A stretch of DNA of 18,731 nucleotides from BOG-1112 sp964611335 (GCA_964611335.1 CAZSXR010000011.1:1-18731), one strand, 5' to 3'. Counted from the stretch's first letter, positions 5,667 through 12,879 are shown. Made by a program: numbers and translations. The notes: a model not told the origin generated them from the letters alone.

Positions 5667-7591
5667 AATTAACTACTGATTATATTGGATGTAAAAAAAG
5701 TGATGTTGATTCTATCATTTATAGAGCAAAATATTTAATCAACAAACCAAACAATGAAAAGACTGTAAATTTTCCGAATGGAAATACAAATGACATTATG
5801 AGAACCATTATAGATATGGATTCTAATAATGATTTGATGTTAAATAAACATTTTGCAAAATTATTCAAAGGTGATTTAAAATATAAAGTATCGCTGGTAT
5901 GGTATTTTATTAAAAATCAGATTGCCTATAAAATTGATCCATTTGGTTACCAATTTGTAAAAAGTCCGCAAAAAACGTACTATGACAAATTTGCAGATTG
6001 TAAATCTTATTCAATTTTTGCAGCTTCAATTTTTAAAAGTTTAGGTATTCCGTATTCTTATAGATTTGTTTCTTACTCAGATAGCAAAATACCTACTCAC
6101 GTATATTTAGTAGTACATGGTAATAATTCTAATTATGTACTTGATGCATGCTTAAATGAACCATTTATTGAAAAACCGTACAAACATAAAATTGATTATA
6201 TGCCTGAAATAATTTCATTATCTGGTATTAGTGGTAAAAGAAAACGTAATCCAGGAAAAAGAAAAGGAATAGAAGTCCTTAAAAAAATTCATAAGTTTGC
6301 CACAATGCCGCTAATGGCACCTGCCAAATTAACAGCGGCTGCTATTAGAAAAGTTGGTAAAGTAAAAAGAGGATCTAAATTTGATAAAGTTTTAAGATTC
6401 TCAGAACAAACACCATTCGAAAATGCTGCAGATTTTGTTGCAAGTAGAAAAAAATTCAAAATTGGTTCCATTGATACCATGTCAGAAGGCAAATTAAGTG
6501 TTGCCATTGCTAAACATCGTGCAGAATTAGAGCAAGATATTGTCGCTGGTATGCGTGGAATTGGCTGTTTAAAATGTCAACAATATCAAAATAGAATTGA
6601 AGTTTTGGCGGATGCTTTTCTAGAATTGGATCGTGGACAACCTGAAATGATTGGTTATGTTATTGAAGATGTTGAAAAAGGTGTTTACAATATTTCAGCA
6701 CATACTGAACAAATTGGTTCCATCAGCGGCAAACGGTCAAAAGTTAAAAAATCTAGAGAAGAAAGAGACAAAAGCCGTGCTGATCGAAAAGCAAAAAGAA
6801 AAAAAGTATTTGCCAAATTAAAAACAGCTGGAACAAAATTTTTGAAAAAAGTTGGTGAGACAGCTAAAAAAGGATTAAAAGCATTTGCCAAATTTGCTAC
6901 TTTACCAATGCGAATGACAGCAAAAGCTGTACTTGAAGTACTTTTACCAAAATCAAGTCCTTTCTTTTTGTACCTTTTTATTACAGACCATAAAGTTATT
7001 TCAAAATTACCTGCTAAAGTAGCTAGAAAAAGGAAAAAAGCTGAAAGACTTAAAAATTTCATTGTAAAAGTGATTGGAATGAAAGAAAGTCATTTCATGG
7101 GAATTGTCAGAAATGGAATTATGAAAAAATTTGGCAAAAGTCCTGAAAGTTTACTTTCAAACATGGTCAAAATTTCTGGTTCTGGAATTGGTATTGCTCC
7201 GTTAATTATGGCAGCTGGTCCAATTATTGATACAGTTATGAAACTTTTGGGTCAATTAATGAAAGTATTTAAGAAAAAACCAGATGGAGAGGGAGACGAT
7301 AAAGTAAATGAATCTGACATGCCAAATCCATCTGATTTTGAAACAAGTGAATTAAGTCCAAATGAAGCTAACCAATTGGCAAATGAAATTAAAAATCAAC
7401 CTTCTGGATTTATGCAAGAACCTGGTGAAACAATCAGAGAAAATAACGGAAGTATGCAACCAAACACAGAAAATTATTTTCCAGATCTTAAAACTGAAAC
7501 AAATACTAGTCCTGATGATTTAAGTCCTGATACTGAAATTGACAAAACGGGTGGTAGGGCTGATTCTAAAACTTCAAAAGGTTGGTCATAA
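5663..7591 (+). CDS. large multidomain protein with transglutaminase-like cysteine domain
   Basis: A 642-residue protein. Residues about 70-165 look like a transglutaminase/cysteine-protease fold: Cys113 in FADCKSYS, His146 in PTHVYLVV and Asp161 in YVLDACL are correctly ordered and spaced for the Cys-His-Asp triad. After it come two modules, each opening with ISGKR (189-193, 354-358), passing through a very basic stretch and reaching a KFATxPM segment (211-216, 410-416). A third part has ISGSGIG (504-510) and a hydrophobic helix (about 511-531), followed by an acidic, disordered tail rich in D, E, N and P. GCLKC at 301-305 is a lone CxxC. It is coupled to the preceding gene by ATGA and is the largest protein before the capsid candidate. 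Possible roles are virion assembly, cross-linking or proteolysis, or genome binding by the basic segments; none is proven. Confidence 0.6.
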   Translation: MKLTTDYIGCKKSDVDSIIYRAKYLINKPNNEKTVNFPNGNTNDIMRTIIDMDSNNDLMLNKHFAKLFKGDLKYKVSLVWYFIKNQIAYKIDPFGYQFVKSPQKTYYDKFADCKSYSIFAASIFKSLGIPYSYRFVSYSDSKIPTHVYLVVHGNNSNYVLDACLNEPFIEKPYKHKIDYMPEIISLSGISGKRKRNPGKRKGIEVLKKIHKFATMPLMAPAKLTAAAIRKVGKVKRGSKFDKVLRFSEQTPFENAADFVASRKKFKIGSIDTMSEGKLSVAIAKHRAELEQDIVAGMRGIGCLKCQQYQNRIEVLADAFLELDRGQPEMIGYVIEDVEKGVYNISAHTEQIGSISGKRSKVKKSREERDKSRADRKAKRKKVFAKLKTAGTKFLKKVGETAKKGLKAFAKFATLPMRMTAKAVLEVLLPKSSPFFLYLFITDHKVISKLPAKVARKRKKAERLKNFIVKVIGMKESHFMGIVRNGIMKKFGKSPESLLSNMVKISGSGIGIAPLIMAAGPIIDTVMKLLGQLMKVFKKKPDGEGDDKVNESDMPNPSDFETSELSPNEANQLANEIKNQPSGFMQEPGETIRENNGSMQPNTENYFPDLKTETNTSPDDLSPDTEIDKTGGRADSKTSKGWS

Positions 7592-7593
7592 AA

Positions 7594-7620
7594 TTGTAAA
7601 CTTTAACTTATTATAAAAGC
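7594..7620 (+). promoter_or_regulatory. leader element shared with the capsid gene
   Basis: TTGTAAACTTT (7594-7604) followed by AACTTAT (7605-7611) lies 16 bases before the ATG at 7621. The same two words in the same order precede the capsid candidate (8264-8274 and 8284-8290). They may be part of a late promoter or an untranslated leader. Confidence 0.35.
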
Positions 7621-7824
7621 ATGGCTAAAAAGCGGGGCAAATATAAATCCTTTCCAAAAAGCCCAAAAAGAACAGCTAGTCTGTTCACCTGGAAAAGGTA
7701 CTTAGAACGCTGTAAGGCGGTTGTCAATTTCAATTCTCAAGTAGATAAGGACTTGAAAGAACGTGAAAAATTAATGAACGAAGTTCAAAAACTTAAATCT
7801 GGAGGTGCACGAAAAAGCAAATAA
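7621..7824 (+). CDS. small basic protein (67 aa)
   Basis: A 67-residue, strongly basic protein. It has a Lys/Arg/Ser-rich head (MAKKRGKYKSFPKSPKRTAS), a helical middle (TWKRYLERCKAVVNFNSQVD) and a charged possible coiled coil ending GGARKSK. I do not recognise it. Size, charge and position among structural genes suggest a DNA-binding or virion-core protein. The next gene starts two bases after its stop, so the pair is co-transcribed. Confidence 0.6.
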   Translation: MAKKRGKYKSFPKSPKRTASLFTWKRYLERCKAVVNFNSQVDKDLKEREKLMNEVQKLKSGGARKSK

Positions 7825-7826
7825 TT

Positions 7827-8258
7827 ATGGCAAAGAAAAAAATCGATCTTAAAAAAGCAGCAATGAAATCATTATATTTGGGTGCGGGTGCAATTGCATC
7901 AAGAGCGGCTACAAAATATGTTGGTTCAAAAATAACTTCATTGCCTGCTTATGCGTTTCCTGCAATTAAAATTGCAGCTGGTGTACTTTTGAGTTCTTAT
8001 ATGCCAAAATTAGAAAGTTTTGCTGATGGAATGATTTCTGATTCTGCTGGTGAATTAGCCGCAAAATTAGCTCCGCAAGCTCTTTCAGGCATTGGAATTG
8101 GAGAAGCTGATTCTACGGAATTTGTAGGAGAAATCGATGGTGATGAATATGTAGTGGAGGGTGCAGACACCTATGGTTTGAATCCATATATTACTGGTGA
8201 TGAAGTTATCATGGGTGAAGAAGAAAATCAAAGCCGTGAAATTGGTGATGTGATGTAA
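7827..8258 (+). CDS. alanine-rich membrane-associated protein, candidate virion protein
   Basis: A 143-residue protein in three parts: a basic start (MAKKKIDLKKAAMK), an Ala/Gly-rich hydrophobic middle (about 15-60, with YLGAGAIASRAATKYVGSKI and IKIAAGVLLSSYMP) and an acidic C-terminal half (GEIDGDEYVVEG, GEEENQSREIGDVM). LSGIG at 86-90 recalls the I/L-S-G motifs of its neighbours. The middle could insert in or lie on a membrane. Position immediately before the capsid candidate suggests a membrane or scaffold protein of the particle. The family is unrecognised. Confidence 0.6.
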   Translation: MAKKKIDLKKAAMKSLYLGAGAIASRAATKYVGSKITSLPAYAFPAIKIAAGVLLSSYMPKLESFADGMISDSAGELAAKLAPQALSGIGIGEADSTEFVGEIDGDEYVVEGADTYGLNPYITGDEVIMGEEENQSREIGDVM

Positions 8259-8263
8259 TTAAT

Positions 8264-8292
8264 TTGTAAACTTTTTAAAAAAAAACTTATAT
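8264..8292 (+). promoter_or_regulatory. leader/possible promoter of the capsid candidate
   Basis: TTAATTTG (8259-8266) is one base from a TAnnTTTG -7 box and runs into TTGTAAACTTT (8264-8274) and AACTTAT (8284-8290), the words also found before 7621. A dedicated promoter would fit a highly expressed capsid gene, but no convincing -33 element is seen. Confidence 0.35.
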
Positions 8293-9027
8293 ATGTACTC
8301 AGCAACATTGCCCAAGGGCGGTCAACAATTGAAAGAATTTTTAAAAAATGAACTTTCAAAAACAAATATTATTGAACCTGGAATGCTAAGGGTTGAACAA
8401 AAACTTGTTAACTCTAGATCATTATATCAGTTCGATATTTTGCGAGGAAATTCTGGTGAAACTCAGCCTACAGAAACCAAATTGGATAAAAACGATGTTT
8501 TTTATTGTTGGGGAATTGGCGTATATTTGGCTGCTTTTGATACTAATAAAAGATCAAAAGCAGTTCTGCAAACTTTTCCAAACCCTGTAATTTTTGGAGC
8601 TGCTCCAGGATCTGGAACACCACAAGTTGAAGATTTAGAATCAATCTATAACGGAGACTTGACTGTTAAAATTGGAACAACACAATATATTTCTCAAATG
8701 CCAACCAGAAATTTCCGTTATGTTCCTGAAACACAACAAAACACTCACATTTCAGTAGCACCAGGAGCCAATTTAATTCAATTCAATCAATTGAAGCCAT
8801 TTGATGGACTTTATGAAATTGAAAAACTTCGTTTTAGTGGTTTGGATCAAATTGATATTCGTGTTGAATTAAATCCGTACACTGGTGGTTCATTTAATTT
8901 TGAAGCTGCAACAGCCAATTTTGAAAATCATATTGTTCTTATCGCGCAAGGTTTCCTTGTAAAAGGATTAGCACAATCAGTTTCACGTTTAGAAGCGGGT
9001 AGATCTGGTTTGGCTGGTTGCAGATAA
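8293..9027 (+). CDS. candidate major capsid protein
   Basis: A 244-residue protein, soluble, beta-rich and Gly/Pro/Asn-rich, with no membrane segment or enzyme motif. Features include an N-terminal amphipathic segment (QQLKEFLKNELSKTNI), alternating strands (YQFDILRGN, VFYCWGIGVYLAAF, LYEIEKLRFSGL, DIRVELNPY) and a final strand-loop NHIVLIAQGFLVKGLAQSV. This pattern suits a jelly-roll capsid protein; the length is near the small end of double-jelly-roll proteins (PM2 P2 is about 270 residues) and also allows a single jelly roll with insertions. Supporting context: it has its own leader, is followed by a strong terminator, and lies between membrane-like virion proteins. I cannot show homology, so the call is inference from composition and position. 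Structure prediction would settle it. Confidence 0.5.
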   Translation: MYSATLPKGGQQLKEFLKNELSKTNIIEPGMLRVEQKLVNSRSLYQFDILRGNSGETQPTETKLDKNDVFYCWGIGVYLAAFDTNKRSKAVLQTFPNPVIFGAAPGSGTPQVEDLESIYNGDLTVKIGTTQYISQMPTRNFRYVPETQQNTHISVAPGANLIQFNQLKPFDGLYEIEKLRFSGLDQIDIRVELNPYTGGSFNFEAATANFENHIVLIAQGFLVKGLAQSVSRLEAGRSGLAGCR

Positions 9028-9056
9028 AAAAAATAACAAACACAAATCACAAAAAA

Positions 9057-9084
9057 ACTCTTTCTTATTGAAAGAGTTTTTTTT
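9057..9084 (+). terminator. intrinsic terminator after the capsid candidate
   Basis: ACTCTTTC (9057-9064), loop TTATT, GAAAGAGT (9070-9077), then seven more T residues. This stable hairpin ends or strongly attenuates transcription between the capsid candidate and the radical SAM gene. Confidence 0.85.
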
Positions 9085-9089
9085 ATTTT

Positions 9090-9125
9090 TATATTTGTAT
9101 ATAAAAAAAATAACTTATTAATTTG
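9090..9125 (+). promoter_or_regulatory. promoter of the radical SAM gene
   Basis: TATATTTG at 9090-9097 is an exact -7 box. Alternatively its TTG (9095-9097) serves as the -33 for TTAATTTG at 9118-9125 with a 20-base spacer. Either would restart transcription just after the terminator. Confidence 0.5.
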
Positions 9126-9143
9126 TAACATCAAAATTAATAT

Positions 9144-10031
9144 ATGAATATAGCAGTTCAACAATTGGATGGAAAAATTCCAAATTTAGCTATTATGAAA
9201 ATAGTTAATTATCATCAAAAAAATGGTGATTCTGTAAAATGGTATGAAGGAGATATGTTTAACTCAAATTACGATAAAGTATATTTTTCAAAAATATTTA
9301 ATTTTACCAAAAATCCAACAATGTATGAAAATTGTGTTATTGGTGGAACTGGAATAGATTTTACAAATAAATTACCTGATGAAATTGAAGAAATGCATCC
9401 ATCATATAGATTTTATGAAAATTGCACATACCATTTAGGATTTTCTATGAAAGGTTGTCGTTTTGTTTGTAAATTTTGTTGTGTACCTAAAAAAGAGGGA
9501 CGACCTAAAAAATATAATACAATTGATGAAATATTACTAAATCCAAATGGAAAAAACAAATTAATGTTATTGGATAATGATTTTTTTGGAACGGAACACT
9601 GGAAAGATAATTTAAATAGAATAATCGAATTAAAATTAAAAGTTTGTTTTGTTCAAGGTTTAAATATTAGAATAATAACAAAAGATCAAGCTGAATTACT
9701 TTCGAAATGTAATTATACAAATTCAAAATTTAATTCGAAATATTTAACTTTTGCTTGGGATAAATATAAAGATAAAGATACAATTTTAAAAGGAATTGAA
9801 ATTTGTAATAAAGCTGGAATACCAAACAAACACATGCAGTTTTTCGTTTTAATCGGATTTGATACAACACCTGATCAAGATATGGAAAGAATTATGACAT
9901 TAAAAAACTTAGGTTGTAGGCCTTTTGTTATGCCTTACAATAAATTTGATGAATACCAAAAAAAACTGGCTAGATGGGTTAATCATAGAGCAATTTTTAA
10001 TACTGTAAAATTTGAAAATTATAAATCATGA
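9144..10031 (+). CDS. radical SAM enzyme (B12-binding-like N-terminal part), inserted cassette
   Basis: A 295-residue protein. Cys105, Cys109 and Cys112 in KGCRFVCKFCCVPKKEG form the CxxxCxxC motif that holds the 4Fe-4S cluster of radical SAM enzymes; an additional Cys113 follows at once. The partial TIM barrel continues with LMLLDNDFFG, CFVQGLNIRII, YLTFAWDKYKD and FFVLIGFDTTPDQDMERI. Residues 1-95 (NLAIMKIVNYHQKNGD, then VIGGTGIDF) resemble a shortened cobalamin-binding-type domain, as in B12-binding radical SAM proteins. Short proteins of this kind occur in phages; the substrate is unknown. The gene sits between two capsid-type genes with its own promoter and an upstream terminator, as a moron would. 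Its base composition is if anything more AT-rich than its neighbours. Enzyme class is firm, function is not. Confidence 0.85.
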   Translation: MNIAVQQLDGKIPNLAIMKIVNYHQKNGDSVKWYEGDMFNSNYDKVYFSKIFNFTKNPTMYENCVIGGTGIDFTNKLPDEIEEMHPSYRFYENCTYHLGFSMKGCRFVCKFCCVPKKEGRPKKYNTIDEILLNPNGKNKLMLLDNDFFGTEHWKDNLNRIIELKLKVCFVQGLNIRIITKDQAELLSKCNYTNSKFNSKYLTFAWDKYKDKDTILKGIEICNKAGIPNKHMQFFVLIGFDTTPDQDMERIMTLKNLGCRPFVMPYNKFDEYQKKLARWVNHRAIFNTVKFENYKS

Positions 10032-10047
10032 TATAAAAAAAAAATAT

Positions 10048-10055
10048 TATATTTG
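10048..10055 (+). promoter_or_regulatory. -7 box before the second capsid-like gene
   Basis: TATATTTG is an exact TAnnTTTG match 32 bases before the ATG at 10088. No clear -33 TTG is visible at the right distance. It would restart late transcription downstream of the radical SAM cassette. Confidence 0.4.
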
Positions 10056-10087
10056 TATTCTTAAAATAAACATCTTAAAATATTATT

Positions 10088-10585
10088 ATGTGCTGTATTA
10101 AACCACGTAAAAGAACTGAAACTGTTGCATTAAACATTTCAAATTCAGGTGCAAATAAATTCAATTTTGACGATCAACCAAATTTGAGAAATCGCAGAAT
10201 TATTGCTGTATCTGCTAGAACTTTTGAAGAAATTCCAAAAGATTTTAATGGACAGAATGTTTTGCCTACTAATGTGTTAAAAAACATGTTTGTAACCTTT
10301 GTAGAAAATAATACAGAAGAAACTTTTTCCAAAATTCCATTTGCTGACTTATGTCCTGGAAATATTGCTTCTGGTGTTGGTGGTAATAATGGCTGTCAAT
10401 TTGAATTTGATGCAGCATTCATCAATTTTCCAAAGTCCTATATTTCTTTTTCAGATTCTACAGCGTTAGCAGCTGCTTTGGCTGGTGGAAGTAAAAGTGT
10501 GATTTTTACTTTTACTTATGAGCCAATTACAGAATCTGAATACAAAGAACAAAAAAGACAGTCTGCAAATAAACCAATTTGTTAA
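10088..10585 (+). CDS. candidate minor capsid or penton protein
   Basis: A 165-residue, beta-rich protein without membrane segments. Strand-like stretches include TVALNISNSGANKFNF, RRIIAVSARTF, NMFVTFVENNTEETFSKIPF, FPKSYISFSD and KSVIFTFTYEP, a pattern compatible with one jelly roll. It begins MCCIKPRKR with adjacent cysteines and ends KPIC, so terminal cysteines could form disulphides or metal contacts in the particle. Its place after the major-capsid candidate, interrupted only by the radical SAM cassette, suggests a minor capsid, penton or second capsid protein. This is inference; no family recognised. Confidence 0.45.
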   Translation: MCCIKPRKRTETVALNISNSGANKFNFDDQPNLRNRRIIAVSARTFEEIPKDFNGQNVLPTNVLKNMFVTFVENNTEETFSKIPFADLCPGNIASGVGGNNGCQFEFDAAFINFPKSYISFSDSTALAAALAGGSKSVIFTFTYEPITESEYKEQKRQSANKPIC

Positions 10586-10587
10586 AA

Positions 10588-11262
10588 ATGAGCCACTTTA
10601 GCAATCAAACTCAATTTTTACAATGGTTACGAACAAAGAGATTTGTTACTTTTAAGCTTATGGATCAATCAGGATCCATTCTGGAAAATGAATCTGGAAT
10701 TGAACCTGAATTAGTAGCACCAAAAATTGAAAATTGTATTGATTTACTTGCGCCAGGTATTTATAAGTTTGAGGGCAAAGTAAATACTCACAACGCAACT
10801 ACTCCGTTCGTAGCTTCGTTTTTCAAAGTAAATTCATTTTCAAATTCTGCGGAATCTAATAACAATTCAAATATTTCAGGTATCAACGATATTGAAAAAA
10901 TTGTTGAAGAAAGATTAAAAATTGAATTGGAAAAAAGAAAAAAAGATGATGAAATTGCAAATTTGAAAACTAGAATTAAAGAATTAGAGCAAGAAATTAA
11001 ACAAAATAAACCAGATAAATTAGAAGAAGCCATTGGTAAGATAGCACAATATTTTCCAAACATTATGAAAAATCCAAATCAAAATCCAAATCCAAATAAT
11101 TCAAATATTTCTGGTTCTGAGGATGAAGAAAAAATTGCTTTACTTCTAGAAAAATTAATGAAAAATATTGAATCTGCTGGATTTGATATTGAAAATACTT
11201 TGGTTAAATTATCAAATTTAAATCCAGATCAACTCAAATTGTTTATTCCTATGATACCATGA
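10588..11262 (+). CDS. beta-domain plus coiled-coil protein, candidate virion protein
   Basis: From the ATG at 10588 the product is 224 residues, starting two bases after the previous stop (a TTG nine bases upstream is not needed). An N-terminal domain (1-85) looks beta-rich (RFVTFKLMDQSG, LLAPGIYKFEGKV). Next is an Asn/Ser linker with NSNISG (94-99), a charged coiled coil (about 101-145, EERLKIELEKRKKDDEIANL and KELEQEIK), a second Asn/Pro-rich linker with NSNISG (172-177) and a helical acidic end. Similar modular layouts are found in spike- or scaffold-type virion proteins. No family is recognised. The stop overlaps the next start by ATGA. Confidence 0.55.
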   Translation: MSHFSNQTQFLQWLRTKRFVTFKLMDQSGSILENESGIEPELVAPKIENCIDLLAPGIYKFEGKVNTHNATTPFVASFFKVNSFSNSAESNNNSNISGINDIEKIVEERLKIELEKRKKDDEIANLKTRIKELEQEIKQNKPDKLEEAIGKIAQYFPNIMKNPNQNPNPNNSNISGSEDEEKIALLLEKLMKNIESAGFDIENTLVKLSNLNPDQLKLFIPMIP

Positions 11263-11594
11263 AAAAAGGCGATAAAATATTTGTGGCTTCGTGGACTACT
11301 CCTATTTATACTATTGAAAATGGTGAATCTAGGAAAGTGATTGATGCACAAAAAGGACAATATTTAGGAAAATATAAAGATATTGTAATGATTGGCGGTA
11401 CTCCTTATATTTTATTGGATTATGATAAGATTAGACTTGTCAGATCTGATTCTATTATTGCACAATCAGAAAATTCAAATCCACCAATTGAAACACGAAC
11501 TGAAAATGTACCAAATGAACCAAAAAAAGAAGAATCTAATATTGGTATGAATTTGGCACTTTTGGCACTTTTAGGACTTTTATTATTAAAATAA
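11259..11594 (+). CDS. tail-anchored small membrane protein
   Basis: A 111-residue protein with an SH3-like, beta-rich head (1-65: KGDKIFVASWTTPIYTI, IVMIGGTPYILLDYDKIRLV), a polar Pro/Glu/Asn linker (70-93) and a C-terminal hydrophobic segment (94-111, IGMNLALLALLGLLLLK) running to the last residue. The layout is that of a C-tail-anchored protein exposing its head. I infer a virion membrane or envelope component. It is coupled to the preceding gene by ATGA and followed two bases later by the next gene. Confidence 0.6.
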   Translation: MKKGDKIFVASWTTPIYTIENGESRKVIDAQKGQYLGKYKDIVMIGGTPYILLDYDKIRLVRSDSIIAQSENSNPPIETRTENVPNEPKKEESNIGMNLALLALLGLLLLK

Positions 11595-11595
11595 A

Positions 11596-12051
11596 ATGGC
11601 AAAAAACGATATCAATTACAATACTTTGATAAACGCTGGTTTTATTTTAGGTGGTTATGTATTTGTTGTAAAACCTATTTTAAATAAATTAGGCATAACA
11701 GATTCAACCGTAGATAAGAATAAAAATAATGCGTTACAAACTAAAGATTGGTTAAAACGTGATTGGTACAAAAAAGCACCAAATGGAACTAAATTAAAAA
11801 CTGTAAATTGGTTATGGCTGAATCCAGTAGAAATGATATACACTGCTAACGGTTATTATGGTGGTATTGTTGATTCGCCTGAACGTGTAAAATCTGCAAT
11901 TTCTTTGCTAGATAATAAATATCAAGTTAGCCAATTAGCAGACGTATTTTATCTGCGTTATAATCATGATTTACTTACATACTTACAAAGTTTTTTAGAT
12001 GCAAGTGAATTGTCAGCAAATGTTTACGATCCTATTATTAGATTACCATAA
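11596..12051 (+). CDS. single-pass membrane protein (151 aa), candidate virion protein
   Basis: A 151-residue protein with one N-terminal membrane segment (about 10-29, NTLINAGFILGGYVFVVKPI), then a soluble, aromatic-rich region (TVNWLWLNPVEMIYTANGYY) and a helical C-terminal part (LADVFYLRYNHDLLTYLQSF). The last part faintly recalls helical repeats in which a YxxxL..L..FL pattern recurs, but I do not assign a family. It is the third consecutive small gene in this stretch that looks structural, and the second with one membrane segment. Confidence 0.55.
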   Translation: MAKNDINYNTLINAGFILGGYVFVVKPILNKLGITDSTVDKNKNNALQTKDWLKRDWYKKAPNGTKLKTVNWLWLNPVEMIYTANGYYGGIVDSPERVKSAISLLDNKYQVSQLADVFYLRYNHDLLTYLQSFLDASELSANVYDPIIRLP

Positions 12052-12053
12052 AA

Positions 12054-12200
12054 ATGACAACTAAATTTGAATTTGAATTTGTTTCAGGTATTGGAATTAC
12101 CGTTGCGTTGCCTTTCCTTTTCGAATTGGCAAATAATAATATTTTTCTTTTTCTCATTATTATTCTCATTATTGCATTGCTATGGTACTACTGGAAATAA
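12054..12200 (+). CDS. 48-residue membrane protein
   Basis: A short gene starting two bases after the preceding stop. The product begins MTTKFEFEFVSGIGITVALP and has a hydrophobic helix at about 29-44 (NIFLFLIIILIIALLW), ending YYWK. It lies in a different frame from the N-terminal extension that could otherwise be read for the lysozyme, and explains that region better: tight operon spacing, an ATG in the expected place and a clear membrane profile. It contains SGIG, as in several neighbours. Possible roles are a virion membrane component or a small lysis protein. Confidence 0.65.
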   Translation: MTTKFEFEFVSGIGITVALPFLFELANNNIFLFLIIILIIALLWYYWK

Positions 12201-12222
12201 TTATCTAAATCATATTTTGTCA

Positions 12223-12879
12223 ATGAAAACAGGATTTGAAATTTGGGCAAAAAAAGTGTTTGTTTTTGAAGGTGGATTTTCAGATGATCATAGAGATCCT
12301 GGAAATTGGAGTCATTATGATTTTAATGGAAAATATAATCCTACAAAAGTTTTAACTGGTACCAATAGAGGTATTACGTGGGAAACCTACTTTAATAATT
12401 CTGAGAAAGTATTTGGAAAAAGAAATTCAAATCATTTTTTCAATCTAACTATTCCAGAAGCCAAACAATTAGCTTACAAGTCTTTTTGGGTTCCTTTGTA
12501 TGGTGACCAAATAAATAATGACAGAATAGCAATAAATATAGTCTATTCATTTTGGGGTGGTGGTGGTTATGCAATGGTTAGATTTACCCAAAATTGGTTA
12601 AAAAGGAATGGAAAAAATATTGAAGTAGATTCAATAATAGGAAATGAAACAGTAAAGGCAATTAATTCATTAAGTGCTCAAAAACAAACAGAACTTGCGG
12701 ATGCACAAGTAGAATACAGAACTTTACAGTTACATTCAGATCCAAATTATAAAATTTATCCTGGTTGGGATAAAGCACTAGAATGGTTATGGTCTCTAAA
12801 ATCTTTAAAAACTGGTGGTGGTAATTTATTCGGACTTAGTATTTTTGCTATAACTTTAACTTTATTATTGACAAAATGA
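12223..12879 (+). CDS. GH108-type lysozyme with peptidoglycan-binding part and C-terminal membrane segment
   Basis: From the ATG at 12223 the product is 218 residues. VFEGGFSDDHRDPGNW and TNRGITWETY (about 14-55) match the glycoside hydrolase 108 signature; Glu16 in FEGG is the catalytic acid. GGGYAMVRFTQNWLKRNG and IIGNETVKAINSL (about 112-150) match the peptidoglycan-binding part usually joined to GH108. It would cleave the glycan strands of the host wall. Unusually, the last 18 residues (NLFGLSIFAITLTLLLTK) form a hydrophobic segment after a Gly linker, suggesting a membrane-anchored, perhaps virion-borne, enzyme. The longer upstream frame is rejected because the 48-residue gene occupies it. 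The stop overlaps the next ATG as ATGA. Confidence 0.85.
   Translation: MKTGFEIWAKKVFVFEGGFSDDHRDPGNWSHYDFNGKYNPTKVLTGTNRGITWETYFNNSEKVFGKRNSNHFFNLTIPEAKQLAYKSFWVPLYGDQINNDRIAINIVYSFWGGGGYAMVRFTQNWLKRNGKNIEVDSIIGNETVKAINSLSAQKQTELADAQVEYRTLQLHSDPNYKIYPGWDKALEWLWSLKSLKTGGGNLFGLSIFAITLTLLLTK

Noticed and set aside
6289..7062. Antisense open frames under the 642-residue gene
   Set aside because: They are shadows of a Lys/Ala-rich coding frame with no start signals or promoter.
8928..9164. Minus-strand frame across the capsid end and terminator
   Set aside because: It spans the capsid 3' end, a strong plus-strand terminator and a promoter; composition is low-complexity.
12067..12222. 52-residue N-terminal extension of the lysozyme
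   Set aside because: The separate 48-residue membrane gene in another frame explains this DNA better, and the GH108 domain starts right after the ATG at 12223.
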